From the NCBI GenBank assembly GCA_040390855.1, contig JAZJXO010000005.1, positions 155,207-219,206 on the forward strand: a DNA stretch of 64,000 nucleotides, given 5' to 3'. A program made the position numbers and the translations under genes. This stretch comes from Parvibaculum sp040390855 (GTDB lineage: Bacteria; Pseudomonadota; Alphaproteobacteria; Parvibaculales; Parvibaculaceae). A model generated the notes under the pieces. The model searched no databases. It saw nothing but the letters and a program-made list of their open reading frames with translations, and was not told the DNA's origin. Positions within the stretch are counted from its first letter, which is position 1, and each line of letters starts with the position of its first letter. Shown piece after piece: positions 18,181 to 27,661 of this stretch.

Positions 18181-18611
18181 TTTATTCCCCAAAATTCCGT
18201 AAGCCTGTCAAAGGCAGGTTTTTCTGGATACTGACGTAACGCTGCTAAATTGCGGGCGCTTTAAGCTGTCTCCTTAGGAAGATTCACCTCTTGTTAACGA
18301 CCGGATGCGATATGGCGAAAAAATCTATGTTTTCCGCCAGTGTCGTGCGGTTGCCCCATAGCAAATTATTCGCAGATTTTTTTGAAAAATAATCCGCACA
18401 AAGAAAAAGCCCGAACGCGGGGGGCACGTTCGGGCTTTGCCCGTATCGTCGCCGCATTGAAAACAGCGAAACATCCGGGTGTCGAGGGCGCGTCCACACA
18501 TCGGGGGGAAAGTGGTGCGCACCCTGTCAGCGGATATTTAAGGCCGCTGCCGTTGCAGGCGCTTTAAGAAAATGAAAATTGGTCGTCAACCATTTGCTTA
18601 CTTCTCGTGTG
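18181..18611. other. Intergenic region with one terminator
   Basis: This 431-bp stretch between the chemoreceptor and the Sua5 gene contains the receptor promoter region and a strong hairpin at 18406-18438. Short open frames here have poor codon use and no ribosome binding sites, and I do not call any. Confidence 0.5.
18406..18438 (-). terminator. Rho-independent terminator, probably for the Sua5-SDR operon
   Basis: AAAGCCCGAACG (18406-18417) and CGTTCGGGCTTT (18427-18438) form a perfect 12-bp stem with a 9-base loop. On the minus strand it ends in CTTTTTCTTTG. It lies about 170 bp past the Sua5 stop codon, the nearest upstream minus-strand gene. Confidence 0.75.
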
Positions 18612-19577
18612 TCAGCGCGGTGCGGCAGCACGGAAAAGCCTGTCATTGATGGCTTCCCCTAGCCCTTCGCGCGGGATGGGGGCCACCGCAATCGCGCTCA
18701 CACCGGCTTTTGCATCAAGCTGACGCAGCATCGCAAAGAGATTGGCTGCCGCTTCCTTGAGATCACCGGAGCGCGACAGATTGAGTGCCGCACGGTCCTG
18801 ATCGCGGCCAAAACCGAGCCAAGCTTCGTCGTTGCGCGGCTCCAGCACATCAAGCCGCAGTCGAGCCCGTGGTGCATAATGGCTGGCAAGCTGTCCGGGC
18901 GATGAGCGCCCCTCTTCGCCCGACGTCATGTCAGCGTCAAGAAGCGCCTGACCGATCACGGTTTCAATGTCGGCGCGAGGAACAGCGCCCGGTCGCAGCA
19001 GCGTCGGACCGGCGGCGGGAAATCCGATCACGGTGGATTCAAGCCCGAGCGCGCATGGACCGCCGTCGAGTATCATCGCTAAAGTCTCCGCATGGCCGAG
19101 CGATTGGGCCACATGCGCGGCAAGCGTCGGGCTCACCTCGCCGGATGTATTGGCCGACGGGGCCGCAATGGGTCGTCCCGCCGCTTTCAGCAAGGCTTGC
19201 GCAACGCGATGGGCCGGTACGCGCATGGCCACCGTATCAAGCCCCGCACTCACCAGCAGAGAGAGCGGCGAACTCGACAGGCGCGGCAGTACAAGCGTGA
19301 TCCCGCCCGGCCAGAACGCATCCGCAAGCAGCACCGCCTTGGCCGTGAACAGCACATGCCGTTCGGCTTGCGCAAAATCTGCGACATGCACGATCAGCGG
19401 ATTGAACGTCGGTCTGCCTTTGGCCGCAAAAATATCGGCGACCGCCCGTTCATTCGTCGCGTCCGCGCCGAGCCCGTAAACGGTTTCGGTCGGAAAGGCG
19501 ACAAGCTGCCCGTCGCGGATCGCTGCGCCCGCCGCTGCAATCGCCGCTTCGTCCGCCGCACGAACCTCGACACTCAC
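18612..19577 (-). CDS. tsaC: L-threonylcarbamoyladenylate synthase, Sua5 type
   Basis: This enzyme makes threonylcarbamoyl-AMP from threonine, bicarbonate and ATP, the first step of tRNA t6A37 modification. The YrdC core is clear: VAFPTETVYGLGADA, KGRPTFNPLIVHV, FWPGGITLVLP, RVPAHRVAQALL and APSANTSGEVSPT. A C-terminal Sua5 domain (GQLASHYAPRARLRLD) is present, so the protein is the long 321-residue form rather than short TsaC. I place the start at GTG 19577, which overlaps the SDR stop codon as GTGA. This gives the family length; an ATG at 19658 would lie well inside the SDR gene. Confidence 0.85.
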   Translation of the reverse strand: MSVEVRAADEAAIAAAGAAIRDGQLVAFPTETVYGLGADATNERAVADIFAAKGRPTFNPLIVHVADFAQAERHVLFTAKAVLLADAFWPGGITLVLPRLSSSPLSLLVSAGLDTVAMRVPAHRVAQALLKAAGRPIAAPSANTSGEVSPTLAAHVAQSLGHAETLAMILDGGPCALGLESTVIGFPAAGPTLLRPGAVPRADIETVIGQALLDADMTSGEEGRSSPGQLASHYAPRARLRLDVLEPRNDEAWLGFGRDQDRAALNLSRSGDLKEAAANLFAMLRQLDAKAGVSAIAVAPIPREGLGEAINDRLFRAAAPR

Positions 19578-20398
19578 TTCGCTCTGACTTTCGCATTGCG
19601 TTGATTGCCTGCCATCAGTTTGCGCATCGGCACCTGCGGCAAAACGCGGGCAAGCCATGCCAGCACATTGTTCAAACGTCCGTTGATGATCACAGGCTTG
19701 CCGGCCATCACCGCGTCATAGGCCTGCCGTGCCACCACATCGCCGTCCATCCACAGCACCTTGGGGAATTTGCTCACCTCCGCGCGGTTGCCCGCGACAT
19801 CGTGAAATTCCGAATAGGTGAAGCCGGGGCAGAGCGCTGTCACATGCACATTGTTGTTCTGATATTCGAGCGACAGGCTTTCCGACATCTTGATGACAAA
19901 ACTTTTCGAGGCGGCATAAAGCGTGCCGCCCGCAGCACCCGGCAAATGTCCGGCAAGCGAGGCCACATTGATGATGCGGCCATAGTTGCGTGCCGCCATG
20001 CCCGGCCCGAACAGGTGGCAAAGCTCGGCCACCGCCGTCACCATCACCTGAATGAGCGCGGCCTGATCCACCCATTTCGTGTCGCGGAAAAATCCGCTCA
20101 CCGTATAGCCTGCATTATTGACGAGCGCGTCGATGCGGATATGGCGCTCCGCCATTTCGTTGAACAGGCGGCGCGGCGTTTCGGGATCGGCAAGATCCGC
20201 GACCACGACATGCGCTTCGACATCGAATTTCTGCTTCACCTCGTCGGCGAGTGCGCGCAGCCGGTCCTCGCGCCGCGCCACCAGCACCAGATCATGTCCG
20301 TTATGGGCAAAAACAAGCGCAAGTTCGCGCCCGATCCCCGCCGACGCGCCGGTGATCAGCGCCATGCGCCGTTTGTTGCTGTTCTGAGCCTGATCCAT
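19574..20398 (-). CDS. SDR family NAD(P)-dependent oxidoreductase
   Basis: This is a short-chain dehydrogenase of 274 residues. The cofactor motif is TGASAGIGREL near the N-terminus, then NNAGYTVSG, the catalytic serine in VASLAGHLPG, and YAASKSFVI with the Tyr/Lys pair. The end is longer and more hydrophobic/basic than in FabG (LNNVLAWLARVLPQVPMRKL), as in the DltE/YqjQ-type SDRs often found next to membrane functions. AGGA lies 9 bases ahead of the ATG at 20398; a GTG at 20422 has no such support. It is coupled by a 4-bp overlap with the Sua5 gene. Confidence 0.85.
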   Translation of the reverse strand: MDQAQNSNKRRMALITGASAGIGRELALVFAHNGHDLVLVARREDRLRALADEVKQKFDVEAHVVVADLADPETPRRLFNEMAERHIRIDALVNNAGYTVSGFFRDTKWVDQAALIQVMVTAVAELCHLFGPGMAARNYGRIINVASLAGHLPGAAGGTLYAASKSFVIKMSESLSLEYQNNNVHVTALCPGFTYSEFHDVAGNRAEVSKFPKVLWMDGDVVARQAYDAVMAGKPVIINGRLNNVLAWLARVLPQVPMRKLMAGNQRNAKVRAK

Positions 20399-20489
20399 AA
20401 TTTGTTCCTGTGGTTCAATCACGCGAGAGAATAGAGTAAAACCGCAGAAACGTCAGACCCCCCATCCTGTTTAGAGCCGGAACCCCTGA

Positions 20490-22259
20490 ATGACCTATCG
20501 TGCCCCTGTCCGCGACATGGCTTTTCTTCTCAACGAAGTCGTGGGGCTCAAATCCCTGATGGGGCAGGGGGCTTTTGCCGACATCTCGCCCGATCTTGTC
20601 GAGGCTGTGCTGGAAGAAGGCGCAAAGCTCGCAAGCGACGTGCTCGCGCCGCTGAACCAATCGGGCGACAAGGAAGGCGTGACGCTGGAGGCCTATGGCG
20701 TCAAAACCGCTCGGGGCTTCAGCGCCGCTTACAGGCAATGGGTCGCTGGCGGCTGGGGCTCGGTTGCCGCATCGGTCGATCACGGCGGACAGGGCCTGCC
20801 GCTCGCCGTCGCCACCGCCGCACAGGAGATGTGGAACGCCGCCAACATGGCCTTCGGCCTTTGTCCCATTCTCTCTCAGGGCGCGGTCGAGGCCATTGCC
20901 GCCCACGGCACCGACGAGCAGAAAAAACTCTACCTGCCGAAACTCGTCTCCGGCGAATGGACCGGCACAATGAACCTCACCGAGCCGCAGGCAGGCTCCG
21001 ATCTCAACGCGCTGAAAGCCAAAGCCGTGCCGCAAGGTGACGGCACCTACAAAATCACCGGCACCAAAATCTTCATCACCTATGGCGACCACGACATGGC
21101 GGACAATATCGTCCATCTCGTTCTCGCCCGCCTGCCCGACGCGCCAGCAGGCACCAAGGGCATTTCGCTGTTCCTTGTGCCGAAATTTCTGGTCAATGCC
21201 GATGGGTCTCTGGGGCCGCGCAATGATGCGAAATGCACCGGCCTCGAACATAAAATTGGCATCCATGCGAGCCCCACCTGCGTCATGGCCTTCGGCGACG
21301 ACGGCGGGGCCATCGGCACATTGATCGGCGCGGAAAATCGCGGGCTGGCCTGCATGTTCACGATGATGAACAACGCGCGGCTTCTGGTTGGCACGCAGGG
21401 CGTGGCGATTGCCGAACGTGCCTATCAGCACGCGCTCGCCTTCGCGCAGGAGCGCAAGCAGGGCCGTCCCACCGGCTCAACGCTCCCGCCCGGCGAAATG
21501 GCCCCGATCATCGTCCATCCCGATGTGCGCCGTAATCTGATGCTGATGAAATCGCTGACCCATGCCGCCCGCGCCATCTGCTATGCCAATGCTGTCGCCA
21601 TCGACACGGCGCATCATGGGGCGGACGATGCCACCCGCGCGGCAGGTCAGGCCCGCGCCGATCTCCTCACTCCGATTGCCAAATCTTTCTCCACCGACAT
21701 AGGCTGCGAAGTCGCCTCCGTCGGCGTGCAGATCCATGGCGGCATGGGCTTCATCGAAGAGACAGGCGCAGGCCAGTATTACCGCGATGCCCGCATCCTG
21801 CCGATCTATGAAGGCACCAACGGCATTCAGGCCATCGACCTTGTGACGCGCAAATTGCCGCTGGCAAACGGCGACGTCGCCCGCACCTTTATCAACGAGA
21901 TGAAAGACACGGCCGCCGAAGCCCATGCGTCCAACAATGCCGACATGATCGCGGTGGGCTCCGCGCTAGACGCCGCGCTCAAAGCGCTGGACGATGCAAC
22001 CGCCTATATGCTCGCCAATCTCAAATCCGCGCCCGATGACTGCCTCGCCGGTGCCACGCCCTATGCGCGCCTCTTCGGCACCTGCGCCGGTGGCCATTTC
22101 CTCGCCCGCGCGGCGCTCGCCAAAGCCGAAGGCGCCGCGCCCCGCATCAGCCTTGCGCGCTTCTATGCCGATCAGGTTCTGCCCGCGAGCCTCGGCCTTG
22201 CCGGTCCGGCGACAGCGGGTGCAAAGGCGCTTTATGCGCTCAATGTGGATGCTCTTTGA
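20490..22259 (+). CDS. Acyl-CoA dehydrogenase, DmdC-like
   Basis: This is a 589-residue FAD-dependent acyl-CoA dehydrogenase of the large subfamily with an extra C-terminal domain. That group includes 3-methylmercaptopropionyl-CoA dehydrogenase (DmdC) and various fatty acyl-CoA dehydrogenases. The FAD/substrate signature is MNLTEPQAGSDLNALK, followed by GTKIFITYGDHD. The catalytic-base region is EETGAGQYYRDARILPIYEG, with the glutamate in YEGTNGIQAIDL. The C-terminal stretch has the family pattern TPYARLFGTCAGGHFLARAA. The substrate (methylthiopropionyl-CoA versus fatty acyl-CoA) cannot be read from sequence alone. Confidence 0.85.
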   Translation: MTYRAPVRDMAFLLNEVVGLKSLMGQGAFADISPDLVEAVLEEGAKLASDVLAPLNQSGDKEGVTLEAYGVKTARGFSAAYRQWVAGGWGSVAASVDHGGQGLPLAVATAAQEMWNAANMAFGLCPILSQGAVEAIAAHGTDEQKKLYLPKLVSGEWTGTMNLTEPQAGSDLNALKAKAVPQGDGTYKITGTKIFITYGDHDMADNIVHLVLARLPDAPAGTKGISLFLVPKFLVNADGSLGPRNDAKCTGLEHKIGIHASPTCVMAFGDDGGAIGTLIGAENRGLACMFTMMNNARLLVGTQGVAIAERAYQHALAFAQERKQGRPTGSTLPPGEMAPIIVHPDVRRNLMLMKSLTHAARAICYANAVAIDTAHHGADDATRAAGQARADLLTPIAKSFSTDIGCEVASVGVQIHGGMGFIEETGAGQYYRDARILPIYEGTNGIQAIDLVTRKLPLANGDVARTFINEMKDTAAEAHASNNADMIAVGSALDAALKALDDATAYMLANLKSAPDDCLAGATPYARLFGTCAGGHFLARAALAKAEGAAPRISLARFYADQVLPASLGLAGPATAGAKALYALNVDAL

Positions 22260-22377
22260 CGCCGGGTTTCCCCAAGGAATCCTTGAGGGTTCATCGCTTC
22301 GTTTGACGCCGCCGCGTGACGCGCCTATCACAAAAGGGTGCGCCCTCTTTGATGCGCCAGACCGAAAGCAGTAAAAA

Positions 22378-23433
22378 ATGTCCGACGTTTCGCTTGCCAC
22401 AAATGACGCTCCCGCGCTGCGCTATCCGTTCTCGCGCATTCCGGAGCCCGGCGAAATGATGGAGACCGCGCCCGGCATTTACTGGGTGCGAATGCCGCTG
22501 CCTTTTCAACTGACCCACATCAATCTCTGGCTGATCGAGGAAGACAACGGCTGGACACTGGTCGATACGGGCGTTGACACGGTCGAAGTGAAAACCCTGT
22601 GGGAGCAGATCTTCGCGTCGGGCCTCAAAGGCAAGCCCGTCACGCGCGTCATCGTCACCCATCTCCATCCCGATCATGTCGGACTCGCCGGTTGGATCTG
22701 CCGCAAGTTCGGCGTCGAGCTTCACATGTCGCGCACCGATTTTCTCATGTGCCGCAACCTCGTGCTCGACACAGGCCGCGAAGCGCCGAAAGAAGCCATC
22801 GACTTCTACCGCGCCGCCGGCATGGGCAGAGGCGGTCTTGAAAGTTATCTCAAACGCTTCGGCGGCTTCGGCTCGCATATCTCGCCCCTGCCCGACACAT
22901 TCCGCCGCCTGCGCGAGAATGACGAACTGACCATCGGCAACCGCCAGTGGCGCGTCGTTGTCGGCTCCGGCCACGCACCCGAACATGTCTGCCTCTACAG
23001 CGCCGAGGCAAAGGTTCTGATCTCCGGCGATCAGGTGCTGCCGCGCATCTCGTCCAATGTCTCCGTCCATCCGACAGAGGCGCATGACAATCCGCTACAG
23101 GACTGGATCGACAGTTGCCATCGTATCCGTGCAAACGTACCGGATGATGTGCTGGTGCTCCCCGCACATAACGAACCCTTTTACGGCCTCCATGAGCGCC
23201 TCACGCAACTGATCGAAGGCCACGAAGACGGGCTTGCAAAACTTCACGCGCTGATCAGCGAACCTAAACGCGCGATCGACGTCTTCCCCGCCCTCTTCAA
23301 ACGCGAAATCGGCCCCGAAGTCTTCTTCATGGCCACCGGCGAAAGCCTCGCGCATCTGAACTGCCTGCTGGGCCGCAAAACCGCCAAAGTCACCCGCAAC
23401 GAAAAAGGCGTCGACTGGTACGAGCAGGTGTAG
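22378..23433 (+). CDS. MBL-fold metallo-hydrolase
   Basis: This 351-residue metallo-beta-lactamase-fold protein has the canonical metal motif THLHPDHVGLAG at about residue 95. It also has a downstream metal histidine in GSGHAPEHVCLY, the bridging aspartate in LISGDQVLPR and a late histidine in LPAHNEPFYGLHERL. The C-terminal winged-helix extension is typical of LACTB2-like members, which act as thioesterases, nucleases or general hydrolases. It follows the DmdC-like gene by 118 bp on the same strand. A role as an acyl-CoA thioesterase would fit, but this is inference. Confidence 0.8.
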   Translation: MSDVSLATNDAPALRYPFSRIPEPGEMMETAPGIYWVRMPLPFQLTHINLWLIEEDNGWTLVDTGVDTVEVKTLWEQIFASGLKGKPVTRVIVTHLHPDHVGLAGWICRKFGVELHMSRTDFLMCRNLVLDTGREAPKEAIDFYRAAGMGRGGLESYLKRFGGFGSHISPLPDTFRRLRENDELTIGNRQWRVVVGSGHAPEHVCLYSAEAKVLISGDQVLPRISSNVSVHPTEAHDNPLQDWIDSCHRIRANVPDDVLVLPAHNEPFYGLHERLTQLIEGHEDGLAKLHALISEPKRAIDVFPALFKREIGPEVFFMATGESLAHLNCLLGRKTAKVTRNEKGVDWYEQV

Positions 23434-23547
23434 CGATTTGCGACCTGGAAAAGTCGTCATGGCCGGGCTTCGGGGCTTGGCCCCACTTTAAAGTCTCTCC
23501 CGTGCTACACTCGCCGTCAGCCCATAACCACCACGCGTTGCGTATCC

Positions 23548-24480
23548 ATGGAAACCCTCCTCGTCACCCATTCGGCCTGCCTCGCACATGAAGTGCCCGC
23601 AGGTCATCCCGAATGCCCAGACCGTCTCCGCGCCGTCCTTGCCGCGCTCGACGCCGAAGAGTTCGCCTTGCTGATCCGCGCCACCGCGCCGCTTGCATCG
23701 GTTGAGCAGATCGCCCGCGTCCATGATGCAGCCCTCATCGACTATCTGATGCAGGCCTCGCCATCCGCGGGCTTCCACCGCATCGACGCGGACACGGCCA
23801 TGTCGCATGGCACGATGGAAGCGGCGCTGCGTGCCGCCGGAGCCGTCGTCCATGCGGTTGACGAAGTCATGGCGGGCAAAGCGCGCAATGCCTTCTGCGC
23901 CATCCGCCCGCCGGGCCACCATGCCGAGCCAGGTCAGGCCATGGGCTTCTGCTTTTTCAACAATGTCGCCATCGGCGCGCTTCATGCCCGCGCCGTGCAC
24001 GGCGTCTCGCGCCCCGCCGTCATCGACTTCGACGTCCATCACGGCAACGGCACGCAGTCGGCCTTTGAGGGTGACGCGTCGTTGTTTTATGCCTCGACCC
24101 ACCAGTCGCCGCTCTATCCCGGCACAGGTGCCGCACATGAAACCGGCATCGCCAAAAATATCGTCAATGCCTGCCTCGTGCCGGGCGCGGGCTCTGAGCA
24201 ATTCCGCGAGGTCTTCACCGGAATCATCATGCCCGCTCTCTCGCAATTTGATCCTGATTTCATCTTTATTTCGGCGGGTTTTGACGCGCATATGGCAGAC
24301 CCTCTCGCCAATCTCAGGCTCACAGAGGATGATTACGGCTGGGCGACATCCGAGCTTGTGCGCTATGCCGAAAAGCATTGCGAAGGCCGCGTTGTCTCAA
24401 CGCTCGAAGGCGGCTATGACTTAGGCGCATTGAACGCGTCCACAAAAGCGCATGTCCGTGCGCTTCAATGTACGCTCTGA
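23548..24480 (+). CDS. Histone deacetylase family protein (acetylpolyamine amidohydrolase/AcuC-like)
   Basis: This is a 310-residue zinc-dependent deacetylase of the arginase/deacetylase fold. The class signature is complete: HPECPDRLRAVL, IRPPGHHAEPGQAMGFCFFN with the His-His catalytic pair, IDFDVHHGNGTQ with zinc ligands, and ISAGFDAHMADPL with the third ligand. In bacteria such enzymes deacetylate polyamines or acetyl-lysine (AcuC type). The target is unknown. The gene ends 17 bp before xseB on the same strand and may head that run of genes. Confidence 0.85.
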   Translation: METLLVTHSACLAHEVPAGHPECPDRLRAVLAALDAEEFALLIRATAPLASVEQIARVHDAALIDYLMQASPSAGFHRIDADTAMSHGTMEAALRAAGAVVHAVDEVMAGKARNAFCAIRPPGHHAEPGQAMGFCFFNNVAIGALHARAVHGVSRPAVIDFDVHHGNGTQSAFEGDASLFYASTHQSPLYPGTGAAHETGIAKNIVNACLVPGAGSEQFREVFTGIIMPALSQFDPDFIFISAGFDAHMADPLANLRLTEDDYGWATSELVRYAEKHCEGRVVSTLEGGYDLGALNASTKAHVRALQCTL

Positions 24481-24497
24481 AACTCCGGGGAACCGTT

Positions 24498-24746
24498 ATG
24501 GCCGCAAGCAAAGCCGACATTGAGAAACTGAGTTTCGAAGAGGCTCTCGCCCAGCTCGAAAAAATCGTGGCCCAGCTCGAAAGCGGCAATGCGGCGCTTG
24601 AAGATTCGATCGACCTTTACGAGCGCGGCAATCTCCTCAAAGCGCATTGCGAAGCGCGCCTCAAGGCTGCCGAAGCCAAGGTCGAGAAAATCAGGCTGTC
24701 ATCAACCGGTGCGGCGACGGGCACAGAGCCCCTCGACGTCGAATAA
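24498..24746 (+). CDS. xseB: Exodeoxyribonuclease VII small subunit
   Basis: This 82-residue protein has the XseB signature SFEEALAQLEKIVAQLESGN, then LEDSIDLYERGNLLKAHCEA, and coiled-coil heptads around KAAEAKVEKI. It partners with XseA (not in this window) to degrade single-stranded DNA. The ATG at 24498 is preferred over 24468, which overlaps the deacetylase gene. Its position immediately upstream of ispA and dxs is the order found in many proteobacteria. Confidence 0.9.
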   Translation: MAASKADIEKLSFEEALAQLEKIVAQLESGNAALEDSIDLYERGNLLKAHCEARLKAAEAKVEKIRLSSTGAATGTEPLDVE

Positions 24747-24757
24747 CGGGGCACGCT

Positions 24758-25660
24758 TTGCAGGACGCCGTCGCCAGACAATTTGATGAGGCCATCGCCA
24801 GAATACAGGCCGATGTCGAAGAACTCATCGAGACCGTCCTGCCGCGCGGCGAGGGGGCAGAGATCCGCGTCTTCGATGCCATGCGCTATGCCGTCATGGC
24901 AGGTGGCAAACGCTTCCGCCCCTTTCTTGTTTGTGAAAGCGCGCGTCTCTTCGGCGTCGACCCTGCCGCTGCGCTGCGCGTCGCCGCGGCCATCGAATGC
25001 GTCCATACCTATTCGCTCGTGCATGACGATCTCCCCTGCATGGACGACGACGATCTCCGTCGCGGCAAGCCGACGGTCCACCGCGCCTATGACGAGGCGA
25101 CCGCCGTGCTGGCGGGTGACGCGCTGCTCACTTTCGCGTTTGAACTCCTCGCCGACCGCGACACGCATCAGTTGGCGGAAGTCCGCGTCGAACTTCTGCG
25201 CCGCCTTGCGCTCGCGGCAGGCGGGCAGGGCATGGTGGGCGGTCAGATGATTGATCTGGCGTCGGAAGGCGAGGCGCTCGACATGGGTGGTATCTCGCGT
25301 CTCCAGCGTCTCAAAACCGGTGCTTTGATCGCTTTTGCCTGCGAAGCGGGTGCGGTGCTTGGTCGCGCCCCGCGTGAGCGCCGCCACGCCCTGCGCGCCT
25401 ATGCCCATGATATGGGCCTCGCTTTCCAGATCGCCGATGATCTCCTTGATGTAGAAGGCAAGGCGGAGACGGTGGGCAAGGCCACAGGCAAGGATGCGGC
25501 GGCGGGAAAAGCCACGTTTGTCTCCATTCTGGGGGTTGAGCGCGCCCGTGCCCAGGCCGCCATGCTGTCTGAACAGGCGATCCAACATCTTGATTTATTT
25601 GACGAAAAAGCCGACCTTTTGCGTCAGGCGGCGCGCTTCGTTATAACGCGACGCAGTTAA
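24758..25660 (+). CDS. ispA: Farnesyl diphosphate synthase-type polyprenyl synthetase
   Basis: This is a 300-residue trans-prenyltransferase that condenses IPP with DMAPP/GPP to farnesyl diphosphate. The first aspartate-rich motif is in SLVHDDLPCMDDDDLRRGK and the second in QIADDLLDVEG. GGKRFRPFLV (IPP binding) and the small residues before the first DDxxD fit a short-chain (C15) product. I place the start at TTG 24758, with CGGGG a few bases upstream; an ATG further upstream lies deep in xseB. The gene sits 11 bp after xseB and 51 bp before dxs, giving a compact isoprenoid operon. Confidence 0.9.
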   Translation: MQDAVARQFDEAIARIQADVEELIETVLPRGEGAEIRVFDAMRYAVMAGGKRFRPFLVCESARLFGVDPAAALRVAAAIECVHTYSLVHDDLPCMDDDDLRRGKPTVHRAYDEATAVLAGDALLTFAFELLADRDTHQLAEVRVELLRRLALAAGGQGMVGGQMIDLASEGEALDMGGISRLQRLKTGALIAFACEAGAVLGRAPRERRHALRAYAHDMGLAFQIADDLLDVEGKAETVGKATGKDAAAGKATFVSILGVERARAQAAMLSEQAIQHLDLFDEKADLLRQAARFVITRRS

Positions 25661-25711
25661 GTTCCTCCCCGTTTTCGGCCCATAATTCTGACGAGGCCGA
25701 GGTAGTTAGTT

Positions 25712-27655
25712 TTGAACACCAAACCGCAAACGCCCCTTCTTGACCGCATTCACGAGACGGCCGATCTGCGTGCTCTGCCCGAGAGTGACCTTCGTCAGGT
25801 TACGGATGAATTGCGCGCTGAAACCATCGACGCCGTTTCCGTCACAGGCGGTCATCTCGGCGCAGGCCTCGGCGTCGTCGAACTCACAGTGGCGCTCCAC
25901 TATGTCTTCAACACCCCCGAAGACCGCATCATCTGGGATGTCGGCCATCAGGCCTATCCGCACAAAATTCTCACCGGACGCCGCGACCGCATCCGCACAT
26001 TGCGCATGGGCGGTGGTTTGTCGGGTTTCACCAAACGCGCCGAAAGCAAATACGATCCCTTCGGCGCGGCTCATTCGTCCACGTCGATTTCTGCCGGCCT
26101 CGGCATGGCAGTCGCACGTGACCTGAAGGGCGAGAAGAACAACGTCATCGCCGTCATCGGCGACGGCGCGATGAGCGCGGGCATGGCTTATGAGGCCATG
26201 AACAATGCCGGCGCGATGGACAGCCGGTTGATCATCGTCCTCAACGACAATGATATGTCGATAGCGCCCCCCGTCGGCGGCATGTCGGCCTATCTCGCAC
26301 GTCTGATTTCCGGCAACGCCTATCACTCGGTCCGCGACTTCGCCAAAGAGATCGCCAAGCTCTTCCCCAAGAGCATCGAGGAGCGCGCCCGCCGTGCCGA
26401 AGAATATGCACGCGGCATGGCGACGGGCGGCACGATGTTCGAAGAACTCGGGCTCTATTATGTCGGCCCCATCGACGGTCATAATCTCGACCATCTTCTG
26501 CCTGTCCTGAAAAATGTACGCGATGTCGGCGAAGGCCCGATCCTCGTTCATGTCGTGACGCAAAAGGGCAAGGGCTATGCGCCCGCCGAAGCCGCCCCCG
26601 ACAAATATCACGGCGTCAACAAATTCGACGTCATCACCGGCGCACAGGCAAAAGCCACGCCCAACGCCCCGCAATATACGCGCGTCTTCGCCGACGCCCT
26701 GATTGCACATGCCGAACATGACGACAAGATCGTGGCGATCACAGCGGCCATGCCGTCGGGCACGGGGCTTGACAAGTTCGGCGACAGGTTTCCGACCCGC
26801 ACTTTTGACGTTGGTATCGCCGAACAACACGCGGTTACTTTCGCGGCGGGCCTCGCCACCGAAGGCTTCAAGCCCTTCTGCGCCATCTATTCGACATTTC
26901 TGCAACGCGCCTACGATCAGGTCGTCCACGACGTCGCGATCCAGCGCCTGCCCGTGCGCTTCGCCATTGATCGCGCCGGTCTCGTCGGTGCCGACGGGCC
27001 GACCCACGCAGGCTCGTTCGACATTGCCTATTTGGCCTGTCTGCCGGACTTCGTGATCATGGCGGCCGCCGACGAAGCCGACCTCATGCACATGGTCGCA
27101 ACATCCGTTGCGATTGACGACCGCCCCTCCGCTGTGCGCTACCCGCGCGGCGAAGGCATTGGCATCGACATGCCTGCCATCGGCACAGCGCTCGACATCG
27201 GCAAAGGCCGCATCATCCGCGAAGGCACGAAGGTCGCGATCCTCTCGCTCGGCACGCGTCTGGCCGAAGCGCTGAAGGCGGCAGACCAGCTCGCCGCGCT
27301 CGGTCTGCCTACAACGGTCGCCGACGCGCGTTTCGCAAAGCCTCTCGATCACGACCTGATCACGCGCCTTGCCCGCGAGCACGAAGTTCTGCTCATCGCC
27401 GAGGAAGGCTCTATCGGCGGCTTTTCGTCCCATGTGCTTGAGTTCCTCGCCAGTTCCGGCGCTTTGGACCGCGGCCTCAAGGTCCGCCCGATGCATCTGC
27501 CGGATGTGTTCATCGACCATGACAAGCCCGAAAAAATGTACGAGCTTGCCGGTCTCTCTGCCGCCTCCATGGTCGGCGCGGCGCTGACGGCATTGGGTAT
27601 GCAAAACGAGATCGCCGAGCTTGCCGCCCGCGCTGCTGCGCAGAAACCGCTCTGA
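25712..27655 (+). CDS. dxs: 1-deoxy-D-xylulose-5-phosphate synthase
   Basis: This 647-residue ThDP enzyme condenses pyruvate and glyceraldehyde-3-phosphate, the entry step of the MEP isoprenoid pathway. The N-terminus has SVTGGHLGAGLGVVELT and WDVGHQAYPHKIL. The ThDP-binding motif is GDGAMSAGMAYEAMNNAG, ending in NDNDMSI. The second domain shows FDVGIAEQHAVTFAAGLA, and the third SLGTRLAEAL and EEGSIGGFSSHV. The start codon is TTG at 25712, after GAGG-containing leader sequence. It is 6 bp from tlyA and in the same run as ispA, so isoprenoid precursor genes are co-transcribed. Confidence 0.95.
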   Translation: MNTKPQTPLLDRIHETADLRALPESDLRQVTDELRAETIDAVSVTGGHLGAGLGVVELTVALHYVFNTPEDRIIWDVGHQAYPHKILTGRRDRIRTLRMGGGLSGFTKRAESKYDPFGAAHSSTSISAGLGMAVARDLKGEKNNVIAVIGDGAMSAGMAYEAMNNAGAMDSRLIIVLNDNDMSIAPPVGGMSAYLARLISGNAYHSVRDFAKEIAKLFPKSIEERARRAEEYARGMATGGTMFEELGLYYVGPIDGHNLDHLLPVLKNVRDVGEGPILVHVVTQKGKGYAPAEAAPDKYHGVNKFDVITGAQAKATPNAPQYTRVFADALIAHAEHDDKIVAITAAMPSGTGLDKFGDRFPTRTFDVGIAEQHAVTFAAGLATEGFKPFCAIYSTFLQRAYDQVVHDVAIQRLPVRFAIDRAGLVGADGPTHAGSFDIAYLACLPDFVIMAAADEADLMHMVATSVAIDDRPSAVRYPRGEGIGIDMPAIGTALDIGKGRIIREGTKVAILSLGTRLAEALKAADQLAALGLPTTVADARFAKPLDHDLITRLAREHEVLLIAEEGSIGGFSSHVLEFLASSGALDRGLKVRPMHLPDVFIDHDKPEKMYELAGLSAASMVGAALTALGMQNEIAELAARAAAQKPL

Positions 27656-27661
27656 CATATC

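Noticed and set aside
18325..18567. Short open frames around the terminator at 18406-18438
   Set aside because: They read through a strong hairpin, lack ribosome sites and have no coding character.
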